A DNA stretch of 40,021 bases, taken from assembly GCF_000003815.2 (NCBI RefSeq), contig NC_049983.1, forward strand, positions 28,026,463 to 28,066,483, read 5' to 3'. The translations under genes were made by a program, and so were the position numbers. This document shows, piece after piece, positions 10,218-19,409 of the stretch. This stretch comes from Branchiostoma floridae (taxonomy: Eukaryota; Chordata; Leptocardii; Amphioxiformes; Branchiostomatidae). Below the pieces are notes generated by a model. That model worked only from the letters and a program-made list of their open reading frames with translations. It made no database searches and was not told where the DNA came from. Every line of letters starts with the position of its first letter. The first letter of the stretch is position 1.

Positions 10218-10317
10218 NNNNNNNNNNNNNNNNNNNNNNNNNNNNNNNNNNNNNNNNNNNNNNNNNNNNNNNNNNNNNNNNNNNNNNNNNNNNNNNNNNN
10301 NNNNNNNNNNNNNNNNN
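10218..10317. other. Assembly gap (100 N)
   Basis: A run of exactly 100 N, probably a gap of unknown size. Confidence 0.95.
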
Positions 10318-10418
10318 GCAAAGTAGATATGTAAATGTAAAGTGCAAATTATTATGCAGGCGTCTTCCAGCTTCTGGGATCTCCCTCTGGGACTTCACAC
10401 TGACCCAAGCGCTTCAAG

Positions 10419-10702
10419 ATGGCGTTGCGCTTCGGTGAATTTGCTGAGCTACAGGCGCCATTCCTCTCAGGTTCTGCCTCTACTAGCGGAAAATTGGTAG
10501 TCAGAGTGTCGGTCGGCGTAAAGAAAAGTAATGTGGGCCAGCCAGGGGGACATGGAGAGGCCGAGGACGAATTCACGGAGATATACGGCCCAGGAGACAA
10601 GCACAAACAGGCGTTCTACCAGCGTCTCAACCAGCAGAGAGAGACGGGACACTTGTGCGATGTCGCAGTGGTGGTGGAAGGACAAAGATTCTCTGCTCAC
10701 AG
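10419..10702 (+). CDS. First coding exon of a BTB/POZ-domain protein (partial)
   Basis: The exon begins TTCAAGATGGCG and encodes 94 residues plus two bases, ending CACAG|GTAGGG. Residues 1-63 (MALRFGEFAELQAPFLSGSA...) are low in recognisable motifs. Residues 64-94, including QAFYQRLNQQRETGHLCDVA and VVVEGQRFSAHR, match the start of a BTB domain (L..RLN..R..G.LCDV.VVVEG..F.AHR) as in BTB zinc-finger or Kelch proteins, which mediate dimerisation and often cullin-3 or co-repressor binding. The split after the last Arg is a usual place for a BTB intron. No exon continuing 'AVLAA' was found downstream. Its phase (two bases over) does not fit the MYND exon at 14050, so the rest is in a gap, outside the window, or misplaced by assembly. 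Confidence 0.72.
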
Positions 10703-10709
10703 GTAGGGC

Positions 10710-11714
10710 AAAGAAGTCTTGAATCTGCTGTAGTTCGCAATTTGTACGCCATCTTATCGAAGTTGTAAGGCTTTTAACGAAAATTCTGCATCCTGGAATG
10801 TCTTAATTAGATAAGGTTGGTATCATGTTACACAAAGGAATGTTGAAGTGAAAGTGTCCCGATCCTGACAAAGACTTTTTCAACAAATCAGAATTTGTAC
10901 GCTTTGCTTGGGATTACAAAGTTTGAGCAAGGACGTTATTCGTCATTGAGAAAGGAAACTCTAGGAATTTGCTGTAGAAAAAGTGTCTCTTAATTTTCTT
11001 ATTACGTCGTAAAAAAAGGAGCTGTCATCTCCTTGTCCTGACAAAGGAAAACAGTTATAATTCTGCGGATTCCTTGACAGATGGACAATACCGCAAGAAG
11101 AAAACAAAAGAAGAAACGGGGTTTTGCAGAAGGAAACAATGCTTCTCTTGTTGTATTGATGTCTCTGGTGGTTTTTTGAATTTCCATATTGTTTAAGAAA
11201 CGAGTAGGGGGTGTTCAGCATGAATGGATGAATGAATGAATTAATCAATTACTTAATTAATTAAATAGTGAAGAGGAGTACTAGTACCTTTATTGCTCAT
11301 TTTTCCACACTAGGCTAAGTGCAGGTCTCAACAAAATATGTAACACAATGTGCTGAATGTAAACTAGATAATTTGCTCTAGATAGTAGTCTGGAGTCGAG
11401 TTGTGCTTTTACTTTTAAGTTGCTTCCTGAATGTATGCTTGTTGGCATAAGCGTACCTTCGGGGAGCGCCGAAAACTTTAAAATAGTAAAAGCACAACAA
11501 GGCTGGACTCCAGACTAAATTTGCACCAGATTTCCCCCCACAGTTTAATTAGTCCTAATAAGTCCCAGGAATGTCCTCAAACAAAGAATTCCCTCAAATT
11601 GTTTCTGGATCTGGAAGCTAAAAAAAAAGACTTTTGGTAATCATAAACGGATGTATTTAGATACTAATCTTGACAATTTGTATCTCCCTGATGGAACTTT
11701 CTTTTTGATTACCA

Positions 11715-11715
<1 letters not shown>
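10710..11715. other. Intron-like sequence, no recognised feature
   Basis: No coding similarity. A 20-odd bp phrase near 11387 (TCTGGAGTCGAGTTGTGCTT) recurs inverted near 11490-11513 (AAGCACAACAAGGC..GGACTCCAGACTA), which suggests a decayed inverted-repeat element of about 130 bp. Confidence 0.4.

Positions 11716-11718
<3 letters not shown>

Positions 11719-11796
<78 letters not shown>
11719..11796. repeat. (AT)n microsatellite running into a gap
   Basis: At least 39 AT units end directly at the N run 11797-11896, so its true length is unknown. Confidence 0.95.
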
Positions 11797-11896
11797 NNNN
11801 NNNNNNNNNNNNNNNNNNNNNNNNNNNNNNNNNNNNNNNNNNNNNNNNNNNNNNNNNNNNNNNNNNNNNNNNNNNNNNNNNNNNNNNNNNNNNNNN
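11797..11896. other. Assembly gap (100 N)
   Basis: A run of 100 N at the end of the AT microsatellite. Confidence 0.95.
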
Positions 11897-11899
11897 GTC

Positions 11900-12880
11900 T
11901 GCATGCAACTGACTAACGATTACGAAGCAAGAATATCATCTGTAAGTACATTTTGCACATAGAATTAGGGCCTAGATAACATTTTTGTAAAAAAAAAAAA
12001 CTATGTTTTATATTTTCAAGAAAAGAATGTTCAGCATCATGCACTGCAGTTTTAACTGTAAAATTTAACGTATAGATTTTTTTCAACAGGTTTGTTTACA
12101 GCAAGGCCATTTGGCCACTTCCAGGCAATGAACTAAGTAATTATGATAAATGGCAGAAGTTATAGCAGCAAACATTGGTTTTCAAGCCTTGAAGATTATA
12201 GGAGGGAAACAGTTTATTCAGTTAACACCAGTCAGTTCATATCCGGAAGTACACTTTCCGTTTTGATCGCAGCCAATGTTGAAATCCAGTTTTTCAACTT
12301 TTTTCTCCCTGGACATACATCAAAGTTTTACGTACCATTGGAAAGCTCATGTTATCCTGAGTATCAGGCTACTTTTTTAGTGTCCTAACGTACAAATTTC
12401 TTGAGATATTTGACTTTAAAAATTGCTTTTCCCGCGGTCTGAACATAAGTTCCCGCAGGAAATTCTTGTTCCCGCGGGACTGAGCAGGTTGTTCCTTCGG
12501 GTTTCAAAGCTTACCCCGATTGCAGACCGCATACAATTAACACCATGAAAATCACTGAATTAATTAGAATCACACCTGGTTAGCTTGTGTAATTAGCACG
12601 TGTATGACCAATTCAGTATGTCTAGGAGAGGCCGACGGGATGAACAGGAAATCCTCGGGACCTGTCCCCCAACAGAAGCTGTTTTTTCTGCATCATGAGC
12701 TAGCTGACTCAAAAGAAGGCATTGCTTGACTTCAACGCTCAATATAGACATAACAAATGTCATCTCTGAAAGGATAGCACTATACGGGGTCCAATAAATG
12801 TGTTTGTTTTGTTTTGTTTTTTCAATCACACAAGACTTTGGCCATTACATTCTCTCTCCATGGTTTGTAACATAACATTG
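11900..12880. other. No recognised feature
   Basis: The open frame at 12143-12388 has no recognised family. 12433-12482 has three closely spaced CCCGC(G/A)G boxes around TTCCCGCAGGAA. Otherwise AT-rich. Confidence 0.4.
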
Positions 12881-12883
12881 AGG

Positions 12884-12950
12884 TGCCTGAGTTGGCTCAG
12901 TTGGTGTACAGTTTTTCCTGACATCAGGGTGGAGATGTTGAGACAGTTTA
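12884..12950 (+). mobile_element. Possible tRNA-derived SINE head
   Basis: GCCTGAGTTGGCTCAGTTGG fits the tRNA box A consensus (TGGCTCAGTTGG). The expected box B about 40 bases later is degenerate (GGAGATGTTGAGAC). It may be a truncated or decayed SINE. Confidence 0.35.
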
Positions 12951-12959
12951 ATTTGCTTT

Positions 12960-13670
12960 GATTTTTATTAACCTTTAGCCCATTTGGGCTAATCTTCCAA
13001 GATTCAAAACAATCAACATGACTATACAACATACATTTTAAAAAGTACAACTGTTAATCAACAATCAAAGTATTTACAATAGAGCACAGTGTCTCAGGTC
13101 AAAGGTCTTACTCTTAGAGATACAATATTTGAGATGGCTTGTCTAAAACTGGACAATGTACACAGTGACTTATTGTCAGATGGCAATGAGTCCCAGAGTA
13201 TAATTGCTTGGTACAGGAAGGTACGTTTTATAATTTTAGGGTTGGGTAGTCGAAAAGTGTTGGAATACAGAAAAATGTAATGGTTGTACATGTGGNNNNN
13301 NNNNNNNNNNNNNNNNNNNNNNNNNNNNNNNNNNNNNNNNNNNNNNNNNNNNNNNNNNNNNNNNNNNNNNNNNNNNNNNNNNNNNNNNNNNNNNNNNNNN
13401 NNNNNNNNNNNNNNNNNNNNNNTATTTGAGATGGCTTGTCTAAAACTGGACAATGTACACAGTGACTTATTGTCAGATGGCAATGAGTCCCAGAGTATAA
13501 TTGCTTGGTACAGGAAGGTACGTTTTATAATTTTAGGTTTGGGTAGTCGAAAGTTGTTGGATACAGAAAATGTAGTGTTGTACATGTGGGATGAATTTAA
13601 TTTAACTGGTCTGAAGGAATTGTACACATTTTGTGGTTCGTGGCTAGTGAGGGTTTTGAAGAACATTTAA
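12960..13670 (-). mobile_element. 3' end of a non-LTR retrotransposon, duplicated around a gap
   Basis: The minus strand encodes KPKIIKRTFLYQAIILWDSL then PSDNKSLCTLSSFRQAIS, the C-terminal block of a CR1/L2-like reverse transcriptase. It is present twice (13423-13670 and 13094-13280) on either side of an N run, with a few differences. On the same strand a perfect 18-bp palindrome TTAGCCCATTTGGGCTAA (12975-12992) precedes AATAAA, as in a 3' UTR. The duplication is either a tandem copy or two alleles placed side by side by the assembler. Confidence 0.7.
13296..13422. other. Assembly gap (127 N)
   Basis: The gap lies between two near-identical copies of one sequence, so it may be an allele-join artefact. 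Confidence 0.95.
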
Positions 13671-13958
13671 TCAGAGTAATTAAAGAGAATGTTTTGAAAA
13701 ACTTGTCAAAAAGGTTGAAAAGGTTGGACCTCTGCAGGTCTCCCTCACACCTCTCTGAGAGGTGTGAGGAAAGGCGCGAAAGGCGTGTATAAATTTGTCA
13801 TGATATGGACCGTTCGGGTCATGATATGGGCCGTTCGGGTCCATATAATGGACCGACGGTTTCACAGTCAGAAAGGATTTGGATTGATGATTATAAGGCA
13901 CACTTCAATCCCCTTAGACTGTTGACTGTAAAACAGTCATTGCTTCTGGGGTAGTATT

Positions 13959-14225
13959 AGACCAAGGAGGTTTGTTTATACCCAGCTGGGGGTATTAGCC
14001 TTGAAAAGGCCATGACAACATGCAATTTTGTCTCCTTTTTGCCTTTTAGTGACTGACTACAGTCATGTATATCATAATTTGCCTTATGTCGCCAATCCAA
14101 AGTTAGCAACAATAGCAACTGAGACAAAATCTGACAAAATAGAAAGCCCAACAAAATTGCACAAAATCGTCCATGAACTGCCAGAGCCTATAACCAGTGA
14201 GTCTGCTCAATAACCTCCTTGGTCT
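13959..14225. mobile_element. 267-bp segment with AGACCAAGGAGGTT terminal inverted repeats
   Basis: AGACCAAGGAGGTT at 13959-13972 and its exact complement at 14212-14225 form perfect 14-bp terminal inverted repeats. The first exon recognised for the MYND gene (14050-14196) lies wholly inside. The same arms occur as compact fold-backs at 3237-3263 and 17227-17248. No target duplication was seen. Either a MITE supplied an exon, or the arms are structural elements of the intron. Confidence 0.55.
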
Positions 14226-17200
14226 GCTTGAAGAGTATGGATTTCTTGCAACTGTCTTAGTCTTAGAACTTCATTTCATTTCACTCAAGAAGCAGCTATT
14301 CACAAATGAATGATGGCAGCTCCTTGAGTTAAACTGTAATCGTTGTATGGCAGTTTTTTTTCCTGGTTCTGTCAATGTGTTTTGTCAAGTGTGAAACAGG
14401 AATTTGACAAGATGTTGCAAAGGTTTGTGTAGAAGGTTTGTGTTTACTGATGTCTCTTTCCATTTCTTTACAATACATGTTCATTAAATCATGGTAAAGT
14501 CTATAATTGAACTTCATTTGAAGGAACAGTTTACACTCCTTTTGCTCACTGTGTACTACCATGACTATGGGCCTTATAACTTTTAGAAACACCTGGCAAA
14601 GAGACTTTCTTCTTTTCACTTTGCCCTACCTTTTCACTTTGTCCTACCCAGGTATTATTATTCATGTGTACATGTTACTGGTCCCATTATCATTCGTGAT
14701 CCAAGAATTTGCATAATCTAATTGTCTAAGCCAGTTTTCCATGAATGCAGTCATTCTGGGACGTGGAAGTCAGAAGGAAGCTGGTCGTGCCCCAAAATGG
14801 TAAATATGTACTATATTTATTTGCTACCTGATTAATTGCTTTACCCACTTATTACTAATGTTAACAGTTATTCAGAAGAAGACATAATTGCTCATTTTTC
14901 AACTTACAATTTACATTGATGTGTCAACTTGACTATTTAACACCTTACAATGCGCAAGACTTCTCCAAAATAGCTTTATCAATCAAGGAAGTAAATCTTA
15001 TTTTTCCTCTTTGATTCCAAAGGAAGTTTGCTTTGAATTCCTTGTTGGTTATCATGATAAAGTTTGACTAACTTGTCCCCTCTTTCTTTCACAGGTTGAT
15101 GCATGGTAGCAGAACAAACATGACAGCTACGGTAACCATGTTTCAATGTGACTACTGTTCAAAAACTATAGATGGCCTCACTTTTGTGAAATGCAATGCT
15201 TGCAATGATGCATACTACTGCTGCAAAGCCCACCAGGATGTGCACTGGCCAGAACACGAGCCACTGTGCCTATCAGCACCAATTATCCAGCTTCAGATGA
15301 CAGAAGATATTGTTCAACAAATGTACCTAAATGATGAAACAGGTAGCTTTTTTTATTCTTTACCATTATCATATGACAATTTCTAATTTTTATGCAGCTA
15401 AGCACAGTCACACCTGGATATCAAATTACATTATATGGTAATCTTATCAGTACTATGTATACAAAACCCTTTGTAATACAAAAAGTCCCATGTTTGCAAT
15501 GTCCATAATGGATAATGGGATTTGCGTCAACCAGTGCTGTAACATGTGCAAACTTAGGCCCCGTTCATGAGGCAAAAAATGAAACGGTTCTATCGGTTAG
15601 GCCTGGAAATCCGACCGCAGACGACAGGAAACGGTTTGCATTTTGCGTTCACGATGCAAACTTGCAAACCGTTTCAGTTCCTTGAAAATAATCCTTGGTA
15701 ATGCGACCTCTGACCCCTGAGGTTGTTGTGATCTTGCCCAAACTTGTATTTCTGTGTCAGATTATTGGTCTTTGATCATAATTGAACCAATCTCTTACTG
15801 AATTCGAAGCTGGGTTCTGTTATGACCTTGGAAATGCCTCTGAAAACATTGTGGTCCCGATATATGCCATGCTATGACACATTCCCCTAATGCGATATCA
15901 GGACTGCTAGCTCCTCAGTCGACCAAGAGGCTGTCCGATTATAGAAACTAATCGTACGATTGAAAACGCAGCCGAAACACCCGAATGACAAGTTAGAAAT
16001 TGTACTTTTCCCCCGTGGCGCCACCCAATATATGAACGCACATGTCCCGATGTAAAACGGATCGCTTCAGATCTGTTTCGGAGCGTTCATGATGATAAAA
16101 CTTATCCGTTTCAGCTGGCCTAACCGATAGAACCGTTTCATTTTTGCATCATGAACGGGGCCTGAGTGATGATGATGCCTGCTTTCTCCTAATTGTCTAA
16201 CGTTTGAGATCTTTTGCAAGACTTTAAGTCTACACGAAGTCTTGTAATCAGTGGGAGTAGTGATTATTGTTGCTTGCAGTACATTATCCAGACAACAAAC
16301 TTAGGACTGATATTTTTGTTTTTCCAAGACTGTCAGACAGAAACTGCCACTGAAGATGTATCTGCTTCGTTCTTTTGCACTGGTGAGTATCATAAGTCAT
16401 ACAACTAGACCTTGCTGTTAAATCATCATCCATGACCAAATGTCAGTCCTGCTTTTTGTCCTGATTGGAGAGTAAAAAGTAAAAGATTTACCCCTGTAAG
16501 GTCAACTTGATAGGTTTTCAAATCTTCATTTAATAAGACAAGCACAAAGTTAACGATCAAAGTTACAAAGTCACTGGTCAATAATCAAGTAATTCTTGTT
16601 TTACAAACAAATTGTACAAATATTTTACAAAGGTTGTGTCAAAATAAAAAAAAATGTGGTTTGTTTTCTCTTCACAGATGATGACGATTGCTCTGACATA
16701 TTCTTTGGTGAAACAAATGAGTCATCGGAAGAGCAAACAAAGGACCTTACTGGTAGGTGTCAACATCTTTCATCCATTGAACTGGCTCCCACCACATGCT
16801 GAGTTGGACAATTTGCTTAGTTAATACCCTGTAGTCAGTGCACTACACAAAAAAAAGCTACTGGCCCGAATCAATTTTTCAATTACTTGTGACTATAATT
16901 GGTGAAAAGGGTCAAGCTTAGTTGGATCTACAATGCCGGTAATTGCTTCATTTTGGTTCATTTTTATCACCTTGTAGACCAGTTGTGAATTAAACCAGCC
17001 AGAGCTGGTTTGAGAATTCCTTGTATGCGATTGTGATAATCTGTTGGAACAAGAGGCTTTCATCAAAAAGCTCCTTGGTTTGATCAAGGAGGGTGACCTT
17101 AAAGTAACATTTTTCAATTAAATCATCATGATTTTGAGTGTCTTTCTGAAGTTCAATACAATAAAACAAATTGTTGGCAAAAGGACATCCCTGTCAGTTC

Positions 17201-17438
17201 ATTATAAAACCCTCATTCACTGAGACCAAGGAGGTTTCAACCTCCTTGCTGAGACAAGAGCAAAGTCAATCTAAAAATCCTTTGTTTTCCTACAAAAATT
17301 GCACAAAGATTGTGTCAAAATAGGAAAAGTGGAGAATTATGTATTGTTTTCTCTTCACAGATGAAGACGATTGGTCCCGAATATTCTTCGGTGAGTCAGC
17401 CCCCACTTCAAAAGAAAGAACAAAGGACCGTCGCCTTG
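14050..17438 (+). CDS. MYND zinc-finger protein, six exons (partial)
   Basis: Exons 14050-14196, 14751-14799, 15095-15342, 16329-16382, 16678-16752 and 17361-17438 have GT-AG borders and agreeing phases (217 codons in total); both ends of the protein are missing. The 15095-15342 exon holds a MYND finger at 15147-15269: FQCDYC, VKCNAC, DAYYCCKAHQ, HWPEHEPLC. MYND fingers bind two zinc ions and proline-rich partners. One usual Cys ligand is His here (YCCKAHQ), as I recall for PDCD2-type fingers (YCSKEHQ). Residues before the finger (SDKIESPTKLHKIVHELPEP) match nothing I recognise. The last two exons are tandem duplicates (CSDIFFGE and WSRIFFGE, both acidic). The gene runs into the palindrome at 17535, and no later exon is recognised. 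The specific orthologue is unknown. Confidence 0.75.
15556..16163. mobile_element. 608-bp MITE with AGGCCCCGTTCATGA ends
   Basis: The ends AGGCCCCGTTCATGAGGCAA and, reverse complemented, AGGCCCCGTTCATGATGCAA continue as inverted repeats through TGAAACGGTTCTATCGGTTA and GGCC, about 48 bp with few mismatches. The interior repeats AAACGGTTTGC and its complement. No transposase is encoded. The tips recall PIF/Harbinger or hAT MITEs, but no target duplication was found. It sits in the MYND-gene intron 15343-16328. Confidence 0.8.
17071..17091. repeat. Fold-back CTCCTTG/CAAGGAG
   Basis: Seven-bp perfect inverted arms around a 7-bp loop, in the intron between the two duplicated exons. Related to the CAAGGAGGTT arms elsewhere. 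Confidence 0.5.
17227..17248. repeat. Fold-back CAAGGAGGTT-TC-AACCTCCTTG
   Basis: Ten-bp perfect inverted arms with a 2-bp loop, in the intron between the duplicated exons. The arms equal those of the fold-back at 3237-3263. Confidence 0.7.
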
Positions 17439-17477
17439 GTAAGTAACAACGTTATTTAATATGGAACAAGGATAATT

Positions 17478-17492
17478 TCCTTGGACCAAGGA
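17478..17492. repeat. Palindrome TCCTTGGACCAAGGA
   Basis: Seven-bp arms around one central base, just after the last recognised MYND-gene exon. It has the same core CCAAGGA in the outward orientation. Confidence 0.5.
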
Positions 17493-17651
17493 GTTTATGT
17501 AGAGATTGGACTGTTCAATATTATTAACTAATCCATAAAACACGATCCAAATTTAAAGGGGAAAATCCAATTTATTCCCTTTTTTCGTCTCGAATTTTCA
17601 AACCTCAAGATACCCAAATGTTGAAAGTGAAGCTGCTGAGTATGCTATAAT

Positions 17652-18180
17652 TAAGCGCCATCAGCGCGGCTAAAAGCCGCCGTAGGCCATCAGCGCGGCT
17701 AAAAGCCGCCGGTCACAGCACGGTTAAAAGCCGCCGGTGCCTTCAGCGAGGTTAAAAGCCGCCGGTCACAGCGCGGCTAAAAGCCGCCCGACACAGCGCG
17801 GTTAAAAGCCGCCGGTCATAGCGCGGTTAAAAGCCGCCGTTCACAGCGCGGTTAAAAGCCGTCAGTCACAGCGCGGCTAAAAGCCGCCAGTCACAGCGCG
17901 GCTAAAAGCCGCCCATTGCAGCGCGGTTAAAAGCCGCCCATTGCAGCCGCCCATTGCAGCGCGGTTAAAAGCCGCCCATTGCAGCGCGGTTAAAAGCCGC
18001 CGGTTACAGCGCGGTTAAAAACCGCCCGTTGCAGCGCGGTTAAAAGCCGCCGGTCACAGCCCGGTTAAAAGCCGCCCGACACCGCGCGGTTAAAAGCCGC
18101 CGGACACAGCGCGGTTAAAAGCCCCCACAGCCTTGTACCTTCGGCGCGGCTAAAAGCCTCGTGTCACCAGAGCGGCTAAA
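17652..18180 (+). repeat. GC-rich hairpin minisatellite, left array
   Basis: About 20 units of roughly 25 bp with the core GCGCGGYTAAAAGCCGCC plus a variable linker such as GGTCACA or CATTGCA. Each core is self-complementary: GCGGCT-AAA-AGCCGC. The common variant GCGGTT-AAA-AGCCGC keeps pairing through a U-G wobble if this strand is transcribed. The array begins about 215 bp after the last recognised MYND-gene exon. Confidence 0.9.
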
Positions 18181-18854
18181 CGTTAATAACGGCGCTGTTC
18201 CTAGAAGCGATTCTCTGTAAAAGAATGGGAGTTAAATGGTGCAATACCTTGTTCCTATCATCTCACAATAATCAACGGCCCGATAAAAGTTTTTAGTTTT
18301 GTATTCATCTGATAGTCTACAATGAATGTCAACATTGACAATAGTACTATTACACTGCATTAATAGCATCATGGAAAGCGGTACACTACACTGAAGAAGT
18401 CACTGTTGTACTTTCTTGGACACTGGACACGCGTATTGGGTGTATGTAGAAAGTTATATTTCACGCAGGGAGATTAAGAAATCCAAATAGAAATGCAAAT
18501 ATAACTTTAGAAATCCTTCCTCCTGACAACTGGAGAAAACATGTAAGTCTTTCTTTCCTAATTGTCTTACCCACATTTTTCTAACACAGGTGTACATTAA
18601 AAGAGACATAGGAATATCATTATGACCACACACCATTAGTCTTGTTTCAGTCGTCAGGCAACCGAATTATTTTATGCTCCAATCACCAATCCAGGCAAGA
18701 CGTTTCGTAGTAGAATAAGTAATGCATCATCTAATCAATTCAATCAAGCGTTCTAGGCCCTCTCTATCTCTGCCACTAGCCTCTACCAGGATCCGCGGAT
18801 CGGTGGTCTAATTGTAGAAATTGGACAAATAGAGTCTATAGGACACAAGGGAAG

Positions 18855-19125
18855 TCAGCCGGCCAGTGGAGTATGTGTCTTATTTTGTGACAGATGTACA
18901 GCAACGATCTCCCCATACTTGACAGTGTATTCTTTGAGAGGCTTGTTCTCACTCGACTCCTTCACATACACCCCGTCGTTGTTCGGAACGTGCCATTGGA
19001 GTTTCAGGTGCTGTTTGTCCGGGTAGGTGGTGATGACCTTCACAAACCAGGGTACCATCTCTTGAGCATCGTTGGAGTCTGCCGGGCGGGACGACCATGA
19101 AGTCGTTGGTCTTGTACAGGGGCTC
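18855..19125 (-). pseudogene. Frameshifted exon remnant, left-arm copy
   Basis: On the minus strand a good acceptor is followed by EPLYKTNDFMVVPPG, then, in the next frame, MVPWFVKVITTYPDKQHLKL and GVYVKESSENKPLKEYTVKY, ending THTPLAG and a stop. The composition and the aromatic-rich VITTYPDKQHLKLQWHVP stretch look like real former coding sequence. The shift lies near the Pro-Pro-Gly. I do not recognise the family; it could be a transposase-associated C-terminus or a host exon. The same shift is in the other arm. Confidence 0.55.
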
Positions 19126-19291
19126 CTGTTAACAAAGTTTTAAAGGGCTATTAGGAAGGTGGGATGACATTTGTGTCATATGTTGGGCGACAGTCTAATA
19201 AAACATACATAGGAAATTCATGTAATTGAAAAGAAATGTTGGTTGTATTTGGTCTCTTCAGGTGAATCAGCGTGTAGCAGATATGAATCAC

Positions 19292-19407
19292 TATTCTCCA
19301 AGCAAAGGTTCAGTCAATGAGTAGTGGCTTGAATTTTTACTTGTTGGCTCCCCATTAAAATCTCGGCCACTACAAATCCCTGCTACCCAACCTCTGCTTG
19401 GAGGATA
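19292..19407. mobile_element. Complete 116-bp MITE of the TCTCCAAGCAGAGGTT family
   Basis: The left tip TATTCTCCAAGCAAAGGTT and the right tip AACCTCTGCTTGGAGGATA are inverted repeats. The right half (GCTACCCAACCTCTGCTTGG) matches, inverted, the half copy at 22593-22625. The inverted-duplication boundary cuts through it at 19359. Confidence 0.7.
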
Positions 19408-19409
19408 TA

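Larger units (their letters stand above)
16500..17438 (+). repeat. Tandem duplication of an exon with its upstream intron
   Basis: Exons 16678-16752 and 17361-17438 share D.DD.S.IFFGE....S.E.TKD. Their upstream introns match as well: TTGTGTCAAAATA then TTGTTTTCTCTTCACAG, and a common AAAAATTGCACAAA-like block. The period is about 683 bp. Both exons are multiples of three (75 and 78 nt) and phase 1-1, so either can be skipped without a frame change. Confidence 0.75.
17535..19359 (+). repeat. Left outer arm of a large inverted duplication
   Basis: This arm is the reverse complement of 31328-33188. From 18454 to 19359 the two arms stay in register with no net indel (paired positions sum to 50,687). 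At the outer end the sum is 50,723, the difference lying in the minisatellite. Substitutions are sparse. The inner boundary at 19359 falls inside a MITE that is complete in this arm and cut off in the other. Confidence 0.9.

Noticed and set aside
12143-12388. Continuation of the BTB domain
   Set aside because: The frame has none of the BTB core residues and no acceptor in the required phase; it resembles non-coding repeat sequence.
17652-18180. CRISPR array, because of regular short repeats
   Set aside because: Units are about 25 bp with only 7-10 bp linkers, imperfect, in a eukaryotic intron-like setting with no cas genes; it is a minisatellite.
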